Source of the DNA: an uncultured Pedobacter sp.
GTDB lineage: Bacteria; Bacteroidota; Bacteroidia; Sphingobacteriales; Sphingobacteriaceae
NCBI RefSeq assembly: GCF_913776295.1
Contig: NZ_CAJYOJ010000013.1
Span: forward strand, 1-64,000
Direction of reading: 5' to 3'
Length of the DNA: 64,000 nucleotides
Below, in pieces: positions 38,049 to 47,062 of this stretch. The notes below the pieces were generated by a model that was not told where the DNA came from, did not search any database, and saw nothing but the letters and a program-made list of their open reading frames with translations. Every line of letters begins with the position of its first letter. The stretch's first letter is position 1. Both the position numbers and the translations under genes were made by a program.

Positions 38049-39035
38049 AACCCTCGCGTATTTCTTCACCATATCATCAATAATCTTGGCGGTTTCATCC
38101 GGAAAATCGAACTCATGTTTTTGAGGGTTTTCCACCCAGTTTTTAACAATTGGCAGCCAGTTACGGGTACTTCCCCAAATTACAGGCAGGCCAAACTGTT
38201 TTAAAGCATAAGCATTACACTGCTGCTCAAACTGGAAACGCATGGGAGCAACCAACAGTTTTTTCTTTAAATAAAGTGCCTCGGCGGGACCTTCAAAACC
38301 ACCGCCGGTAAATAAACCTTCGCAGGTAGCCAGGCTTTTATTAAACTTTTCGTTATTAACGGGCTCTACCAAAACGTTTCCTTCCTGATAAGCAACCTTG
38401 CTGTGTTTGGAAAAAACCTGCCAGGTAATTTCAGGGAGTTGTGTAAAAAGCTTTACCAGGCGTTTATCGTCGATGGCCGGAAGATAGACCGTGTAATGCC
38501 CTAAATTTTCATTTTTCAGGTTCCGGATTTCTGCCCTGATTACCGGGGTATGGATAAAGCTATCATAACGGTCAAAATGGAAACCAATGTGATATTTGGT
38601 GGGCGCATAACGGCTCAGAATAAGTTTTCCCCAATCCAAAGTTCTGGGACGGGGTACTTTTTTTGATTTAAAGGCAGCCTGATGACTTAATGATACAGAT
38701 TCTATTCCCTGCAGTTTACAGGCCCATGCACTTACAGGCTCAAAATCGTTTACAATTAAATTGTAGTCTTTAAGGGGCAGTTGCTTCATGTCTTTCCTAA
38801 AGCGGAAAAGATTCATATTCAACCATGTTTTATAATGGTCTACGCCACCTTTTTTGCCAAAGATAAAACTGAAACCATGTAACTGGTATTTTACGGGCTG
38901 ACTCAATTTTACATCGGCCTGCGTACCGCTTACCAAAATATCCAGTTCGCCATATTTTTGAAGTAAAGGAATAATCTCCCTTGCTCTGCTGATATGACCG
39001 TTACCTGTTCCCTGTATTGCGTAAAGTATCTTCAT
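38046..39035 (-). CDS. Glycosyltransferase of the MJ1255/GT28-like family
   Basis: A 329-residue GT-B type protein. It begins MKILYAIQGTGNGHISRAREIIPLLQKYGELDILVSGTQADV, a glycine-rich loop typical of this group, and the C-terminal half has CEGLFTGGGFEGPAEALYLKKKLLVAPMRFQFEQQCNAYALKQFGLPV, as in GT28-like donor domains. Substrate is unknown. It follows the LpxH-like phosphoesterase gene by 20 bp, so a shared role in membrane lipid or glycolipid metabolism is possible (inference). Confidence 0.78.
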   Translation of the reverse strand: MKILYAIQGTGNGHISRAREIIPLLQKYGELDILVSGTQADVKLSQPVKYQLHGFSFIFGKKGGVDHYKTWLNMNLFRFRKDMKQLPLKDYNLIVNDFEPVSAWACKLQGIESVSLSHQAAFKSKKVPRPRTLDWGKLILSRYAPTKYHIGFHFDRYDSFIHTPVIRAEIRNLKNENLGHYTVYLPAIDDKRLVKLFTQLPEITWQVFSKHSKVAYQEGNVLVEPVNNEKFNKSLATCEGLFTGGGFEGPAEALYLKKKLLVAPMRFQFEQQCNAYALKQFGLPVIWGSTRNWLPIVKNWVENPQKHEFDFPDETAKIIDDMVKKYARV

Positions 39036-39055
39036 TTATGCCCGAATATCTAAAA

Positions 39056-39910
39056 TTATTGGGCAATTTCATATTTTATATTCTGCAAAAGAATATTGAT
39101 GTCCAGTTTGCTCTTTAAATCTTCTGCATCCGAAAGCATTCCTTCATCCAGCTGATCTTTTGTAAAATGTTGGTGTTCATACTTAAACACCGTCCAGGTT
39201 TTATCCTGGTATTCCAATGCCGTTAAACTTTCTACCCAATCACCGCTGTTCAGGTACGTTACTTTTCCGTCTGCAGTTACGATTTCGCGTTGCTCGGCCT
39301 GGTGAATATGGCCACACACTACATACTCATAACCCTTTTCAATGGCCAGTTCTGCGGCAGTTTGTTCAAAACTGTTGATAAACTTAACGGCATCTTTGAA
39401 CTTGGCTTTGATTTTTTTTGAAAAGCTCATTTTCTCCTTTCCAAAAGCGGTTAATACCCAGTTTACAAAACTATTGATCAGGATGAGCGTATCATAACCA
39501 ACCGCACCCAATTTAGCCAGCCATTTAGAATGCTGCATGGTCACATCAAAAACATCACCATGGAAAAACCATGCTTTTTTTCCATCCAGTTCCAAAATCA
39601 ACTTATTCTGTAAATGAAATGTCCCCATTTCCATACCGTCGAATTTACGGAGCATCTCGTCGTGGTTTCCGGTAAGGTAGTGAACCTGCACCCCTTCTGA
39701 AACAAATTTCATCAGTTTGCGGATCACCTTCATATGCGATTCAGGCCAGTAACTTTTGCTAAACTGCCAGATATCAATGATATCGCCATTCAAGATTAAT
39801 GTTTTGGGTTTTATGCTTTTAAGATACTTTAAAAGTTCTTTAGCATGGCAGCCATAAGTACCCAGGTGTACATCAGAGATTACGACTACATCGAGATTTC
39901 TTTTATCCAT
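39056..39910 (-). CDS. LpxH-like metallophosphoesterase
   Basis: A 284-residue calcineurin-type phosphoesterase: VVISDVHLGTYGCHAKELLKYL, LILNGDIIDIW, YLTGNHDEML, WFFHGDVFDV and VVCGHIHQAEQ supply the two-metal site. It resembles UDP-2,3-diacylglucosamine diphosphatase in the LpxH class, but it is longer and could act on another pyrophosphate or phospholipid. I keep the general name. It pairs with the glycosyltransferase gene downstream. Confidence 0.8.
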   Translation of the reverse strand: MDKRNLDVVVISDVHLGTYGCHAKELLKYLKSIKPKTLILNGDIIDIWQFSKSYWPESHMKVIRKLMKFVSEGVQVHYLTGNHDEMLRKFDGMEMGTFHLQNKLILELDGKKAWFFHGDVFDVTMQHSKWLAKLGAVGYDTLILINSFVNWVLTAFGKEKMSFSKKIKAKFKDAVKFINSFEQTAAELAIEKGYEYVVCGHIHQAEQREIVTADGKVTYLNSGDWVESLTALEYQDKTWTVFKYEHQHFTKDQLDEGMLSDAEDLKSKLDINILLQNIKYEIAQ

Positions 39911-39981
39911 AAAAAGGAAAGTTCAGGGGAAAGGATATTAATACCGCCCGGTTTAAGCAGTTTAGAGTTAAATCAAACGTG

Positions 39982-40077
39982 TTACCACTCTTCTTCCTCA
40001 TCGAGTTTTACCTCAAAAGGGCTGAAGAAATAAATCACAACAATTAATAAGCATACGGCAAAGAATGACTCTAACAT
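39982..40077 (-). CDS. Small single-span membrane protein, 31 residues (not in ORF track)
   Basis: Minus-strand ATG at 40077 to TAA at 39982 encodes MLESFFAVCLLIVVIYFFSP followed by FEVKLDEEEEW: one hydrophobic helix and an acidic tail. An AGGTAA stretch precedes the ATG by 2 nt, and AATCAGG gives a Shine-Dalgarno-like purine tract. It lies 71 bp upstream of the LpxH-like gene on the same strand. The amphipathic layout looks selected, but I recognise no family and it could be a chance ORF. Confidence 0.5.
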   Translation of the reverse strand: MLESFFAVCLLIVVIYFFSPFEVKLDEEEEW

Positions 40078-40334
40078 ATTACCTGATTTTCATTACAAAG
40101 ATAAGACGCTGGATATCAAACAAATGTTACGACACTGTTAAATTATTATTCTATTGCACAAGGATTGTTAAAGTGAGTAATGGCTGTTAATTGGTCAGCC
40201 GCTTTCGGTTTTTCCATTTAATCAGAAAATAATCGAAATAGGGTTATTATAAATAAGCAGTTTGTAGGTCAAAATAAAGGTTATCGCAGCTTAGATTTTG
40301 AAAATGAGCGGTTTGTCTTCCTTGGCAATCACAG

Positions 40335-40465
40335 TCCCGCTATCGCTTATAGTCCTCGCTGCGCTCCGGGCTATTCCGCTCTATCGGGTTTAGACACAAA
40401 GGTTTATGCTTCTGCAATCCTGAAGATGAAATGCTGTTCCAGCTCAATAGCCCTGCCTTTTGCAG
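40335..40465. repeat. Dispersed repeat, copy A (ATCGGGTTTAG...CTTCTGCA family)
   Basis: TCCCGCTATCGCTTATAG, then TATCGGGTTTAGACACAAAGG, GCTTCTGCA and GAAGATGAAATGCTG line up with two copies at 59247-59388 and 59552-59680. It has no coding character. Confidence 0.6.
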
Positions 40466-40653
40466 GTGGCATACCTGTAACGATTTCATCGGTAGCCGAA
40501 GCTAGACTGTGCTGTTTGACATCAAAAATCAGTTAGGCCGTTTATATTGATTTTTACACCATAAATTATCCCTCAGGATGATAAACCGAGAAGATATTCG
40601 CGATTCCTTATTTCCCTGGCTTGAAATCATTGGAAAAATTTGCCAAAACAAAA

Positions 40654-40682
40654 AACCCCGTAAGATCAAATCCCACGGGGTT
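40654..40682 (-). terminator. Terminator after the YfhO-family gene
   Basis: AACCCCGT and ACGGGGTT form an 8-bp perfect stem. On the minus strand it is followed by TTTTTTGTTTT. It lies 21 bp past the stop of the YfhO-family gene. Confidence 0.9.
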
Positions 40683-40702
40683 ATAAATTATCTAAAAAGA
40701 AT

Positions 40703-43204
40703 TTAAGCTTTAACTACTTTCTTTTTCTTCTTTTCTTCCGAATAAAATCCAAAACCTAATCCGGCCAATAACAAGATTGATCCTGCCAAAGAGATTTTCT
40801 CTCCGGTATAATAAGATGTTGGATGGAAAATAAATTCAAGCTTGTGGTTACCAGCCTCTAATTGTGCCGCACGTAAAACGTAATCGGCCCTGAAATATGG
40901 CTTCTCCACTCCATCAACATACATTTTCCAGCCCTTATCGTAATAAATCTCCGAAAACACTGCAATTGCATCTTTCGCCGTTGAGTATTCATAAGTTAAA
41001 TGATCAGGATTATAGTTGGTTAATTTGATAAAACCTTCCTGACCAGTCCCTAAACGTTTAGTATCAATCAGTTTTTTATAACTTTCGTCAACGATAGCCT
41101 CTTTTTTAGCATCAAAACTGCTGATTGCCTTCATTTCTTCATCGGCATTTTTAGCAAACTGTACACTTTGTACAAACCAGGCATTTCCCGCAGCTGTTGG
41201 GTTACGCTGCATTTTATATGATCCGTTTTGCTGATCCTGTGTAATGATGTACTTGGTATTTAACATATCAAGAACGTCTTGGTTAACACTTTTTGAAAAC
41301 TGATGTTGAATAAGTTCATCAAAACGTTTCAGTTTAGCAGCGTGATAACCACCAACTGTTTTATGAAAGTTAGAGGTACTCGCATCGCTAAAAGTATTTA
41401 TAGATGCATCGTACACCCTAAAATCCGGGTCTTTATCAGCCATAATAAAATTATCAACGTCTCTTGGCTTAAAGAAATCAGAAGCCGTTTTTTTGTATTC
41501 AAAGTTTTGGTTATTCAAATACCTTCGGTCTACCTGCCACATATCAACCAGAACAGCCAGCACTAACAATCCTGAAGCCAGTTGCGTGTTTAATTTTTTG
41601 GTAATAAAAGCCCAAACGATTCCGAAACCTATTAGTACAAAAAAGAATGAACGCAAAGCATCCGCACGACCTATCGCAATTCGATCTTCAACCAATCCAT
41701 TGGCGATTTTTTGAGCAATGCTGGCATTATTTTGTAAAGTCTGCGTTAAAGCCTGCACAATCTGCATATGGTTTGATGCTTTAAAACTGAAAAAAAGCGT
41801 AGGGACAATGGCTACAATTAGCGCAAAGCCACCGGTAATAGCAGCAGACCAGGTTAACTTTTTGATTAATATTTTTTGCTCAATATTTCCATCCTGAATT
41901 TCCTTGATGGCTAAGATAGCCAGCATTGGAACCATTAAACCCACTACGGCCAAAATAGACTCAACCGCTCTAAACTTATTGTAAAGTGGGAAATAATCGA
42001 AAAACAGATCGCTTACCAGCGGGAAGTGACGGCCAAAAGAAAGCAACATAAATAAAACGGTAGTGGCCAATATCCACCATTTTAAACGGCTGCGAACGAT
42101 AAACAATCCAAAAACAAATAAAAAGCATATAATTGCACCGAAATAGTAACCACCTTGTGTAAATGGTTTCTCTCCCCAATACTGTTGCATATTTAATTGT
42201 CCGCCCAGCTGTTGCATAGCTTGTGTGGTTTGGGCAGGGTCGCCCCCTGTAACTTCGGCTACAGCCTTATACATATTACCTTCAGGATTCACCAATTTAT
42301 CTACGCCTGATGCACCTCCATATAAATCAGGAATCAAAAAGGTAAAGCTTTCGCCAACACCCTGGCTCCATTGATAGGCATATTCTTTTGACATGCCCGA
42401 ACCTTTTTCAGCAGTTTCGGTAGCCGTTAAATTAGATTTACCACGGTTGGTTTCTTTTGCGTATTCTGCTGTAGACCACAATAAACTTGCGTTAATCATA
42501 ATTGCAATAGCGACCGAAAAAGCAAGAAAACCGAACGATTTTAACAGGGTTGGTATGGTTTTGTTGTTAAATGCCTGGTAAAATTCTACAATGACGAATA
42601 TAAAAATAGCCAGCATCAGATAGTATGTCATCTGAACGTGATTGGTCCTGATCTCAAGAGCTAAAAATAATGCCGTTAAACTCGCTCCATACCAATATTT
42701 ACCCCTTAAGGTGAGCAGGATACTCGCTATTATCGGCGCGAAGAAACCAATAGCCAATGCCTTACTGCTATGTCCGCTGGCAATTAAAACAAAGTTGTAC
42801 ATGGTAAATGTAAAGGCAATTGCACCTGCGGCAGCCAGCCATGGATTAACCTTTAATACAACAAATAGAAAATATGCACCCAATAGTAGCAGCAGAACTG
42901 TACCTGTTGGGTTAGGTAAGGCTTTTGTGATTAGCGCAATTCCGTAAGTAGCCCCGTTATAGGCATATGGCACCCAAATTTGATAAGCAGGCATACCACC
43001 AAACATCTGGTTGGTCCAGAGTGGTGCTTTCCCATCTTTTTCTTTAAAGTCCATAATTTCCTTTTGCATCGCCTGCGATTGGATCACATCGCTTTGCGCT
43101 GGGGCTTTACCTACCAAAACAGGACTGAAGTAGGCAAAAGTAATGACTACAAAAAATGCAATAATGGCCAAGTGAATGCCATTTTTATTAAACCAGTTAT
43201 TCAT
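40703..43204 (-). CDS. YfhO family membrane protein
   Basis: An 833-residue polytopic protein with about fourteen membrane helices and a large extracytoplasmic C-terminal portion before a last span. The N-terminal FFVVITFAYFSPVLVGKAPAQSDVIQSQAMQKEIMDF and LWTNQMFGGMPAYQIWV match the YfhO family as found in Bacteroidota. These proteins resemble GT-C glycosyltransferases and are linked in some bacteria to glycosylation of envelope polymers. The substrate here is unknown. It is monocistronic with a strong terminator. Confidence 0.88.
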   Translation of the reverse strand: MNNWFNKNGIHLAIIAFFVVITFAYFSPVLVGKAPAQSDVIQSQAMQKEIMDFKEKDGKAPLWTNQMFGGMPAYQIWVPYAYNGATYGIALITKALPNPTGTVLLLLLGAYFLFVVLKVNPWLAAAGAIAFTFTMYNFVLIASGHSSKALAIGFFAPIIASILLTLRGKYWYGASLTALFLALEIRTNHVQMTYYLMLAIFIFVIVEFYQAFNNKTIPTLLKSFGFLAFSVAIAIMINASLLWSTAEYAKETNRGKSNLTATETAEKGSGMSKEYAYQWSQGVGESFTFLIPDLYGGASGVDKLVNPEGNMYKAVAEVTGGDPAQTTQAMQQLGGQLNMQQYWGEKPFTQGGYYFGAIICFLFVFGLFIVRSRLKWWILATTVLFMLLSFGRHFPLVSDLFFDYFPLYNKFRAVESILAVVGLMVPMLAILAIKEIQDGNIEQKILIKKLTWSAAITGGFALIVAIVPTLFFSFKASNHMQIVQALTQTLQNNASIAQKIANGLVEDRIAIGRADALRSFFFVLIGFGIVWAFITKKLNTQLASGLLVLAVLVDMWQVDRRYLNNQNFEYKKTASDFFKPRDVDNFIMADKDPDFRVYDASINTFSDASTSNFHKTVGGYHAAKLKRFDELIQHQFSKSVNQDVLDMLNTKYIITQDQQNGSYKMQRNPTAAGNAWFVQSVQFAKNADEEMKAISSFDAKKEAIVDESYKKLIDTKRLGTGQEGFIKLTNYNPDHLTYEYSTAKDAIAVFSEIYYDKGWKMYVDGVEKPYFRADYVLRAAQLEAGNHKLEFIFHPTSYYTGEKISLAGSILLLAGLGFGFYSEEKKKKKVVKA

Positions 43205-43334
43205 TAAGGTTTGTTTAAGTTTAAACGAACGTCAAAAATAAAAAATTGGGCGGTATAAAAAAGCAATAAATGAAATGCATGCTGAATAAAAAATTAGTTT
43301 TGTTATAAAGAATGAAAAATTTAACCTGTTTATT

Positions 43335-44429
43335 ATGAGAAAGTTTGTTGTGACGATAGCGCTTGCTACCCTATCTTTTTCTTCGTTTGCCCAGATTATA
43401 AGTTTAAATAACGATGAAATAAATAAGCTAAAAACGCAGATCAAAAATGATGGGCAAACCAAAAAACTATACCAGAGCTTTGAAAAGGCGGCGTTAAACG
43501 ATCTAAATGAAACACCCAACCCAATTGATACCATCCGAACGGAAGGATTATTAAAAGGGAATCCTCAAAAAGAGAGGACCAGGCTGGCACTGGAAGACAT
43601 GAACAAAATGTTTATACTGGCCCTACAATACCGCCTTACTGATGACCGAAAATATTTAAACAAATGTGCAGAATTTCTTGGTGCATGGGCCAAAATCAAC
43701 AAGCCAAATGGCGATCCTATTGATGATACCAATTTGGATAAAGCGATTGAAGCTTACGACCTGATTAAAAATGACCTATCCAGCGCAGATAAAAAACAGG
43801 TTGAACAATGGTTAACTGAAACGGCATGGGCAGAAATAAACAGCAAGCGAATGAAAGCTGGAAGAGCTACTGCCATTAATAACTGGAACGCGCACCGTTT
43901 AAAAGAAGTTGGTGAAATCGGTTACACTTTAAACAATCAGGATTTTATTAAATGGACCATCGATAATTTAAAAAGCCACATTAATATCAATTTAAATCCT
44001 GATGGCACAAGTTTAGATTTTAAAGAGCGTGATGCCATGCATTACCATATTTATGACCTGGAACCGATGTTAAAGCTGGCCATTATGATTGATAGGGCAA
44101 AGGGACCTAACTTTTACACTTATCAGTCGCCAAGAGGATCTTCAATCAAAAAATCAGTAGAATGGTTGATTCCGTATATCAATTTTGAAAAGCAACATGA
44201 AGAATATGTAAACACAACCGTTAAATTCGACCGGGAACGGGCCAAAAACAATGAGCCTGGATTTGCTGCAGGAACCATGTTTAAACCGGATCTGGCTTTA
44301 CCTGTTTTAAAAAAATCTGTGTATTTCGATAGAAAACAGGCCGATCTATTGAAAAGCGTAAATAAGAATGAGACCGACTGGCAGATGGTATTAGATGAAA
44401 TTCAACATGAAAGCAAACTTACGAAATAA
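43335..44429 (+). CDS. Alginate lyase family protein (PL5-like fold)
   Basis: A 364-residue secreted protein with signal peptide MRKFVVTIALATLSFSSFAQ. The body is alpha-helical with MFILALQYRLTDDRKYLNKCAEFLGAWAKIN, NNWNAHRLKEVGEIGYTLNN and SLDFKERDAMHYHIYDLEPMLKLAIM, as in the alginate lyase domain of PL5 and related Bacteroidota lyases. It probably acts on a uronic-acid polymer in the periplasm. The substrate is unknown, and the window has no SusCD pair next to it, so it is not an obvious utilisation locus. Confidence 0.8.
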   Translation: MRKFVVTIALATLSFSSFAQIISLNNDEINKLKTQIKNDGQTKKLYQSFEKAALNDLNETPNPIDTIRTEGLLKGNPQKERTRLALEDMNKMFILALQYRLTDDRKYLNKCAEFLGAWAKINKPNGDPIDDTNLDKAIEAYDLIKNDLSSADKKQVEQWLTETAWAEINSKRMKAGRATAINNWNAHRLKEVGEIGYTLNNQDFIKWTIDNLKSHININLNPDGTSLDFKERDAMHYHIYDLEPMLKLAIMIDRAKGPNFYTYQSPRGSSIKKSVEWLIPYINFEKQHEEYVNTTVKFDRERAKNNEPGFAAGTMFKPDLALPVLKKSVYFDRKQADLLKSVNKNETDWQMVLDEIQHESKLTK

Positions 44430-44446
44430 ATAAAGTTTCAATAATT

Positions 44447-44477
44447 TTTGAAAGTTTAAAAATAATATTTATATTTG
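44447..44477 (+). promoter_or_regulatory. Consensus promoter ending 3 nt before an ATG
   Basis: TTTG at 44447-44450, then 19 nt, then TATATTTG at 44470-44477. This matches TTTG-N19-TAnnTTTG exactly. The regulator ATG follows at 44481, so the start of transcription would fall at or next to the A of ATG. Confidence 0.75.
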
Positions 44478-44480
44478 ATT

Positions 44481-44987
44481 ATGGAATTGGCAGCAGCGAA
44501 ATTAAAATTTATAGAAGCCTGGGGCAAACTAGGCTCAGAATGGGGAATTAACCGCACCATGGCCCAGGTACATGCCTTATTATTAATTTCTCCTGAAGCA
44601 TTGACCACAGAAGAAATTATGGATGCACTTAGCATTTCAAGGGGAAATGCCAATATGACCCTCCGCGATCTAATTGGATGGGGCCTGATTGAAAAGCAGC
44701 ATAAAGCGGGCGAACGTAAGGAATACTTTTTTGCCGATAAGGATGTTTGGAATATTGCACGTCAGGTAGCTAAAGAACGCAAAAAAAGAGAATTAGAGCC
44801 TGTATTAAAAGTTTTAAATGAGCTATCAAGTGTAGTGGGCGACGAAAAAGATCCGGAATATAAAACGTTTAAAAAATCAGTAAACGATATTAACAAACTT
44901 GCGGTAAACGTTGATAAAACTTTAGAAACGATGCTTAAAGCTGAAGAAAACTGGTTTTGGGGCTCAATATTGAAGGTATTTAAATAA
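44481..44987 (+). CDS. GbsR/MarR family transcriptional regulator
   Basis: A 168-residue winged-helix protein starting at the ATG at 44481; the track used an upstream TTG. It has MAQVHALLLISPEALTTEEIMDALSISRGNANMTLRDLIGWGLIEKQHKAGERKEYFFADKDVW, the helix-turn-helix and wing of the GbsR subgroup, and a C-terminal helix pair for dimerisation. It probably represses its own gene or the DCC/TIGR01777 genes downstream. Its promoter implies a leaderless mRNA. Confidence 0.85.
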   Translation: MELAAAKLKFIEAWGKLGSEWGINRTMAQVHALLLISPEALTTEEIMDALSISRGNANMTLRDLIGWGLIEKQHKAGERKEYFFADKDVWNIARQVAKERKKRELEPVLKVLNELSSVVGDEKDPEYKTFKKSVNDINKLAVNVDKTLETMLKAEENWFWGSILKVFK

Positions 44988-45013
44988 ATTGGGAAGGGGG
45001 AGGTGTAGGATTT

Positions 45014-45110
45014 GAGTAACTAGCAGTAAGATAAAAGTAGCAAGTATCAAAATAGATTTACTTTATAAGTTAAATGTTAAACCCTAAACCATACACCCTA
45101 AACCTCATCC
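45014..45110 (+). repeat. Two adjoining 7-bp-period tracts
   Basis: First tract: AG with its A at 45015, 45022, 45029, 45036 and 45043 (GAGTAAC TAGCAGT AAGATAA AAGTAGC AAGTATC). Second tract from 45070: TTAAATG TTAAACC CTAAACC ATACACC CTAAACC, also with an exact period of 7. Both lie in the 203-bp gap after the GbsR-type regulator gene. Confidence 0.75.
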
Positions 45111-45190
45111 AAAAGGCCTAACCAATTGTTTGGCTTTATTTTTTAACGAAAACTTTCATTTTTTACTGAAAATACTAAAAATTAAATAAA

Positions 45191-46006
45191 ATGAGAACGC
45201 TTAAAAACCACGTGATTTTATTTGACAATGAGTGTCCGATGTGTTATGCCTATACCAAAGCTTTTGTCAAAACAGGAATGTTGTCACAAAAAGGCAGGGA
45301 GGCTTACCAGAAAATGCCATCAAACATTTGTCCACTGGTAACTCACCAAAGGGCGGCCAATGAAATTGCCCTGGTGAATACCGAAACCGGCGAAGTTACT
45401 TATGGCATCAAGAGTTTGTTCAAAATTATTGCACACGCCATGCCCTTTTTTAAGCCTTTATTTTTGTTTAGTCCCTTTATTTATTTGATGCAAAAACTTT
45501 ATGCATTCATTTCTTACAACCGCAAAGTGATCATCCCAGTTGCAGTTAAGAAGAATAGTTTACAACCCTCTTTTAAACGCCATTACCGCATTGCCTTCCT
45601 GACTTTCACCTGGATTATCACGGCCTATATATTAACTAATTATGCGCACCTGCTTACCGGTTTTGTACCACTAGGCGGCAAATACCGTGAATATTTAATC
45701 TGTGGCGGCCAGTTGTTTTTTCAGGGTGCGATCATTAGTTTTTATAAAAAAGAAAAACTCTGGGATTATTTAGGGAACATGATGACCATTTCCTTTGCAG
45801 GTTCGCTTTTACTCTTGCCTGTTATAGTGCTGGCAAGATACATCGACTTTGAGTCATTATTTTTTTTATTATGCTTTTTAATGGTTGCGGGACTGATGTT
45901 TTTGGAACATATCCGCAGGAGTAAGGTATTAAAGCTGGGCTGGTTGATGAGCGTGACCTGGGCACTCTACCGCCTAATTGTTTTGGGTTTAATCTTTATT
46001 TTATAA
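45191..46006 (+). CDS. DCC-family thiol-disulfide oxidoreductase-like membrane protein
   Basis: The N-terminus has the DUF393/DCC signature HVILFDNECPMCYAYTKAFVKTG with a CxxC pair, then NTETGEVTYGIKSLFKII. A C-terminal part of about 150 residues holds four or more membrane spans, unlike the short soluble DCC proteins of about 130 residues; total length is 271. Redox activity on membrane partners is possible. It is followed after 5 bp by the TIGR01777 gene, so the two form an operon. Confidence 0.75.
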   Translation: MRTLKNHVILFDNECPMCYAYTKAFVKTGMLSQKGREAYQKMPSNICPLVTHQRAANEIALVNTETGEVTYGIKSLFKIIAHAMPFFKPLFLFSPFIYLMQKLYAFISYNRKVIIPVAVKKNSLQPSFKRHYRIAFLTFTWIITAYILTNYAHLLTGFVPLGGKYREYLICGGQLFFQGAIISFYKKEKLWDYLGNMMTISFAGSLLLLPVIVLARYIDFESLFFLLCFLMVAGLMFLEHIRRSKVLKLGWLMSVTWALYRLIVLGLIFIL

Positions 46007-46011
46007 CGATC

Positions 46012-46932
46012 ATGAAATACGGAAAAATTGTACTTGCCGGCGGAAACGGCTATCTGGGTGGCATACTTTCAACATATTTTAGCAGCAGGGCAGATGAAGT
46101 GATTGTTTTGGCCAGAAAGCCACATGCTAAAAAAGGCAATATTAAAACATTGGTTTGGGATGGTAAAACCATTGATAATTGGACCCTTGGTTTATCTGGA
46201 GCAGATCTCCTGGTTAACCTTTGCGGCAAAAATGTAAACTGCAGGTATACTGAAAAAAACAAAAAGGAAATTTTTGATTCCAGATTGATCCCCACTCAAT
46301 TATTAGGAAAAGTGGTTGAAAAAATGAAAAATCCACCAAAATGCTGGATCAATATCACTTCTGCCACTATTTATCGCCATGCAGAAGACCACACACAGGA
46401 TGAATTTACTGGCGAAATTGGTAAAGGGTTCTCTGTTGAGGTATGCAAAACCTGGGAAACTTGCTTTTTTGAAACCCACACACCCAATACCCGAAAAATA
46501 GCCCTTAGAATGGGCATTGTTTTAGGTCTGAAAGATGGAGCATTTCCACGATTACTTAATCTGGTGAAACTGGGTATGGGTGGTAAACAGGGCAAGGGGC
46601 AACAATACATGAGCTGGATCCACGAAAAGGACGCCGCCAGAAGTATCGAATGGTTGCTCAATCATCCGGAAATGGAAGGAACTGTAAACTGCACAGCGCC
46701 AGAGGCGATTGAAAACCATGTTTTCATGCGCAGCATCAGAAAGGCCTTTGGTCGCAGTTTTGGATTGCCTGCTCCGGCCTGGCTATTGGCCATTGGTGCA
46801 AAAATTATTGGAACGGAAACGGAACTGATTTTAAAAAGCAGGTGGGTTAAACCAACGTTACTTTTAAACAGTGGATTTGAATTTAAATACCCGAACATCC
46901 AAGGAGCTGTTGAAGATATTTTAAAAAATTAA
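46012..46932 (+). CDS. TIGR01777 family NAD(P)-binding epimerase-like protein
   Basis: A 306-residue extended SDR: GKIVLAGGNGYLGGILSTYF, ADLLVNLCGKNVNCRYTEKNKKEIFDSRLIPTQLL, WINITSATIYRHAEDHTQDE, and GGKQGKGQQYMSWIHEKDAARSIEWLL. These match TIGR01777 (YfcH-like). Substrate is unknown. It is co-transcribed with the DCC protein gene. Confidence 0.87.
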   Translation: MKYGKIVLAGGNGYLGGILSTYFSSRADEVIVLARKPHAKKGNIKTLVWDGKTIDNWTLGLSGADLLVNLCGKNVNCRYTEKNKKEIFDSRLIPTQLLGKVVEKMKNPPKCWINITSATIYRHAEDHTQDEFTGEIGKGFSVEVCKTWETCFFETHTPNTRKIALRMGIVLGLKDGAFPRLLNLVKLGMGGKQGKGQQYMSWIHEKDAARSIEWLLNHPEMEGTVNCTAPEAIENHVFMRSIRKAFGRSFGLPAPAWLLAIGAKIIGTETELILKSRWVKPTLLLNSGFEFKYPNIQGAVEDILKN

Positions 46933-47062
46933 ATTTTAGCCCGCCGAAAACCTAACATAGAGGCTATACAATAATTACAAAAACTATCCTAGGGGATAAT
47001 TTATTTTGTATAAATCAATATGGTTGCCAGTAGCATCAATAGAAATGATCCCTTCCAAAAGA

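Larger units (their letters stand above)
40078..40702. other. 625-bp gene-free stretch with a decayed repeat
   Basis: Apart from the YfhO terminator and the repeat copy at 40335-40465, I see no gene or RNA. ORFs in this stretch are short and compositionally unlike the neighbours. Confidence 0.5.

Noticed and set aside
45070-45110. TAAACCC-type repeat as a telomere-like sequence
   Set aside because: It is a short, imperfect heptad tract inside a bacterial chromosome segment and belongs with the other 7-bp-period tracts.
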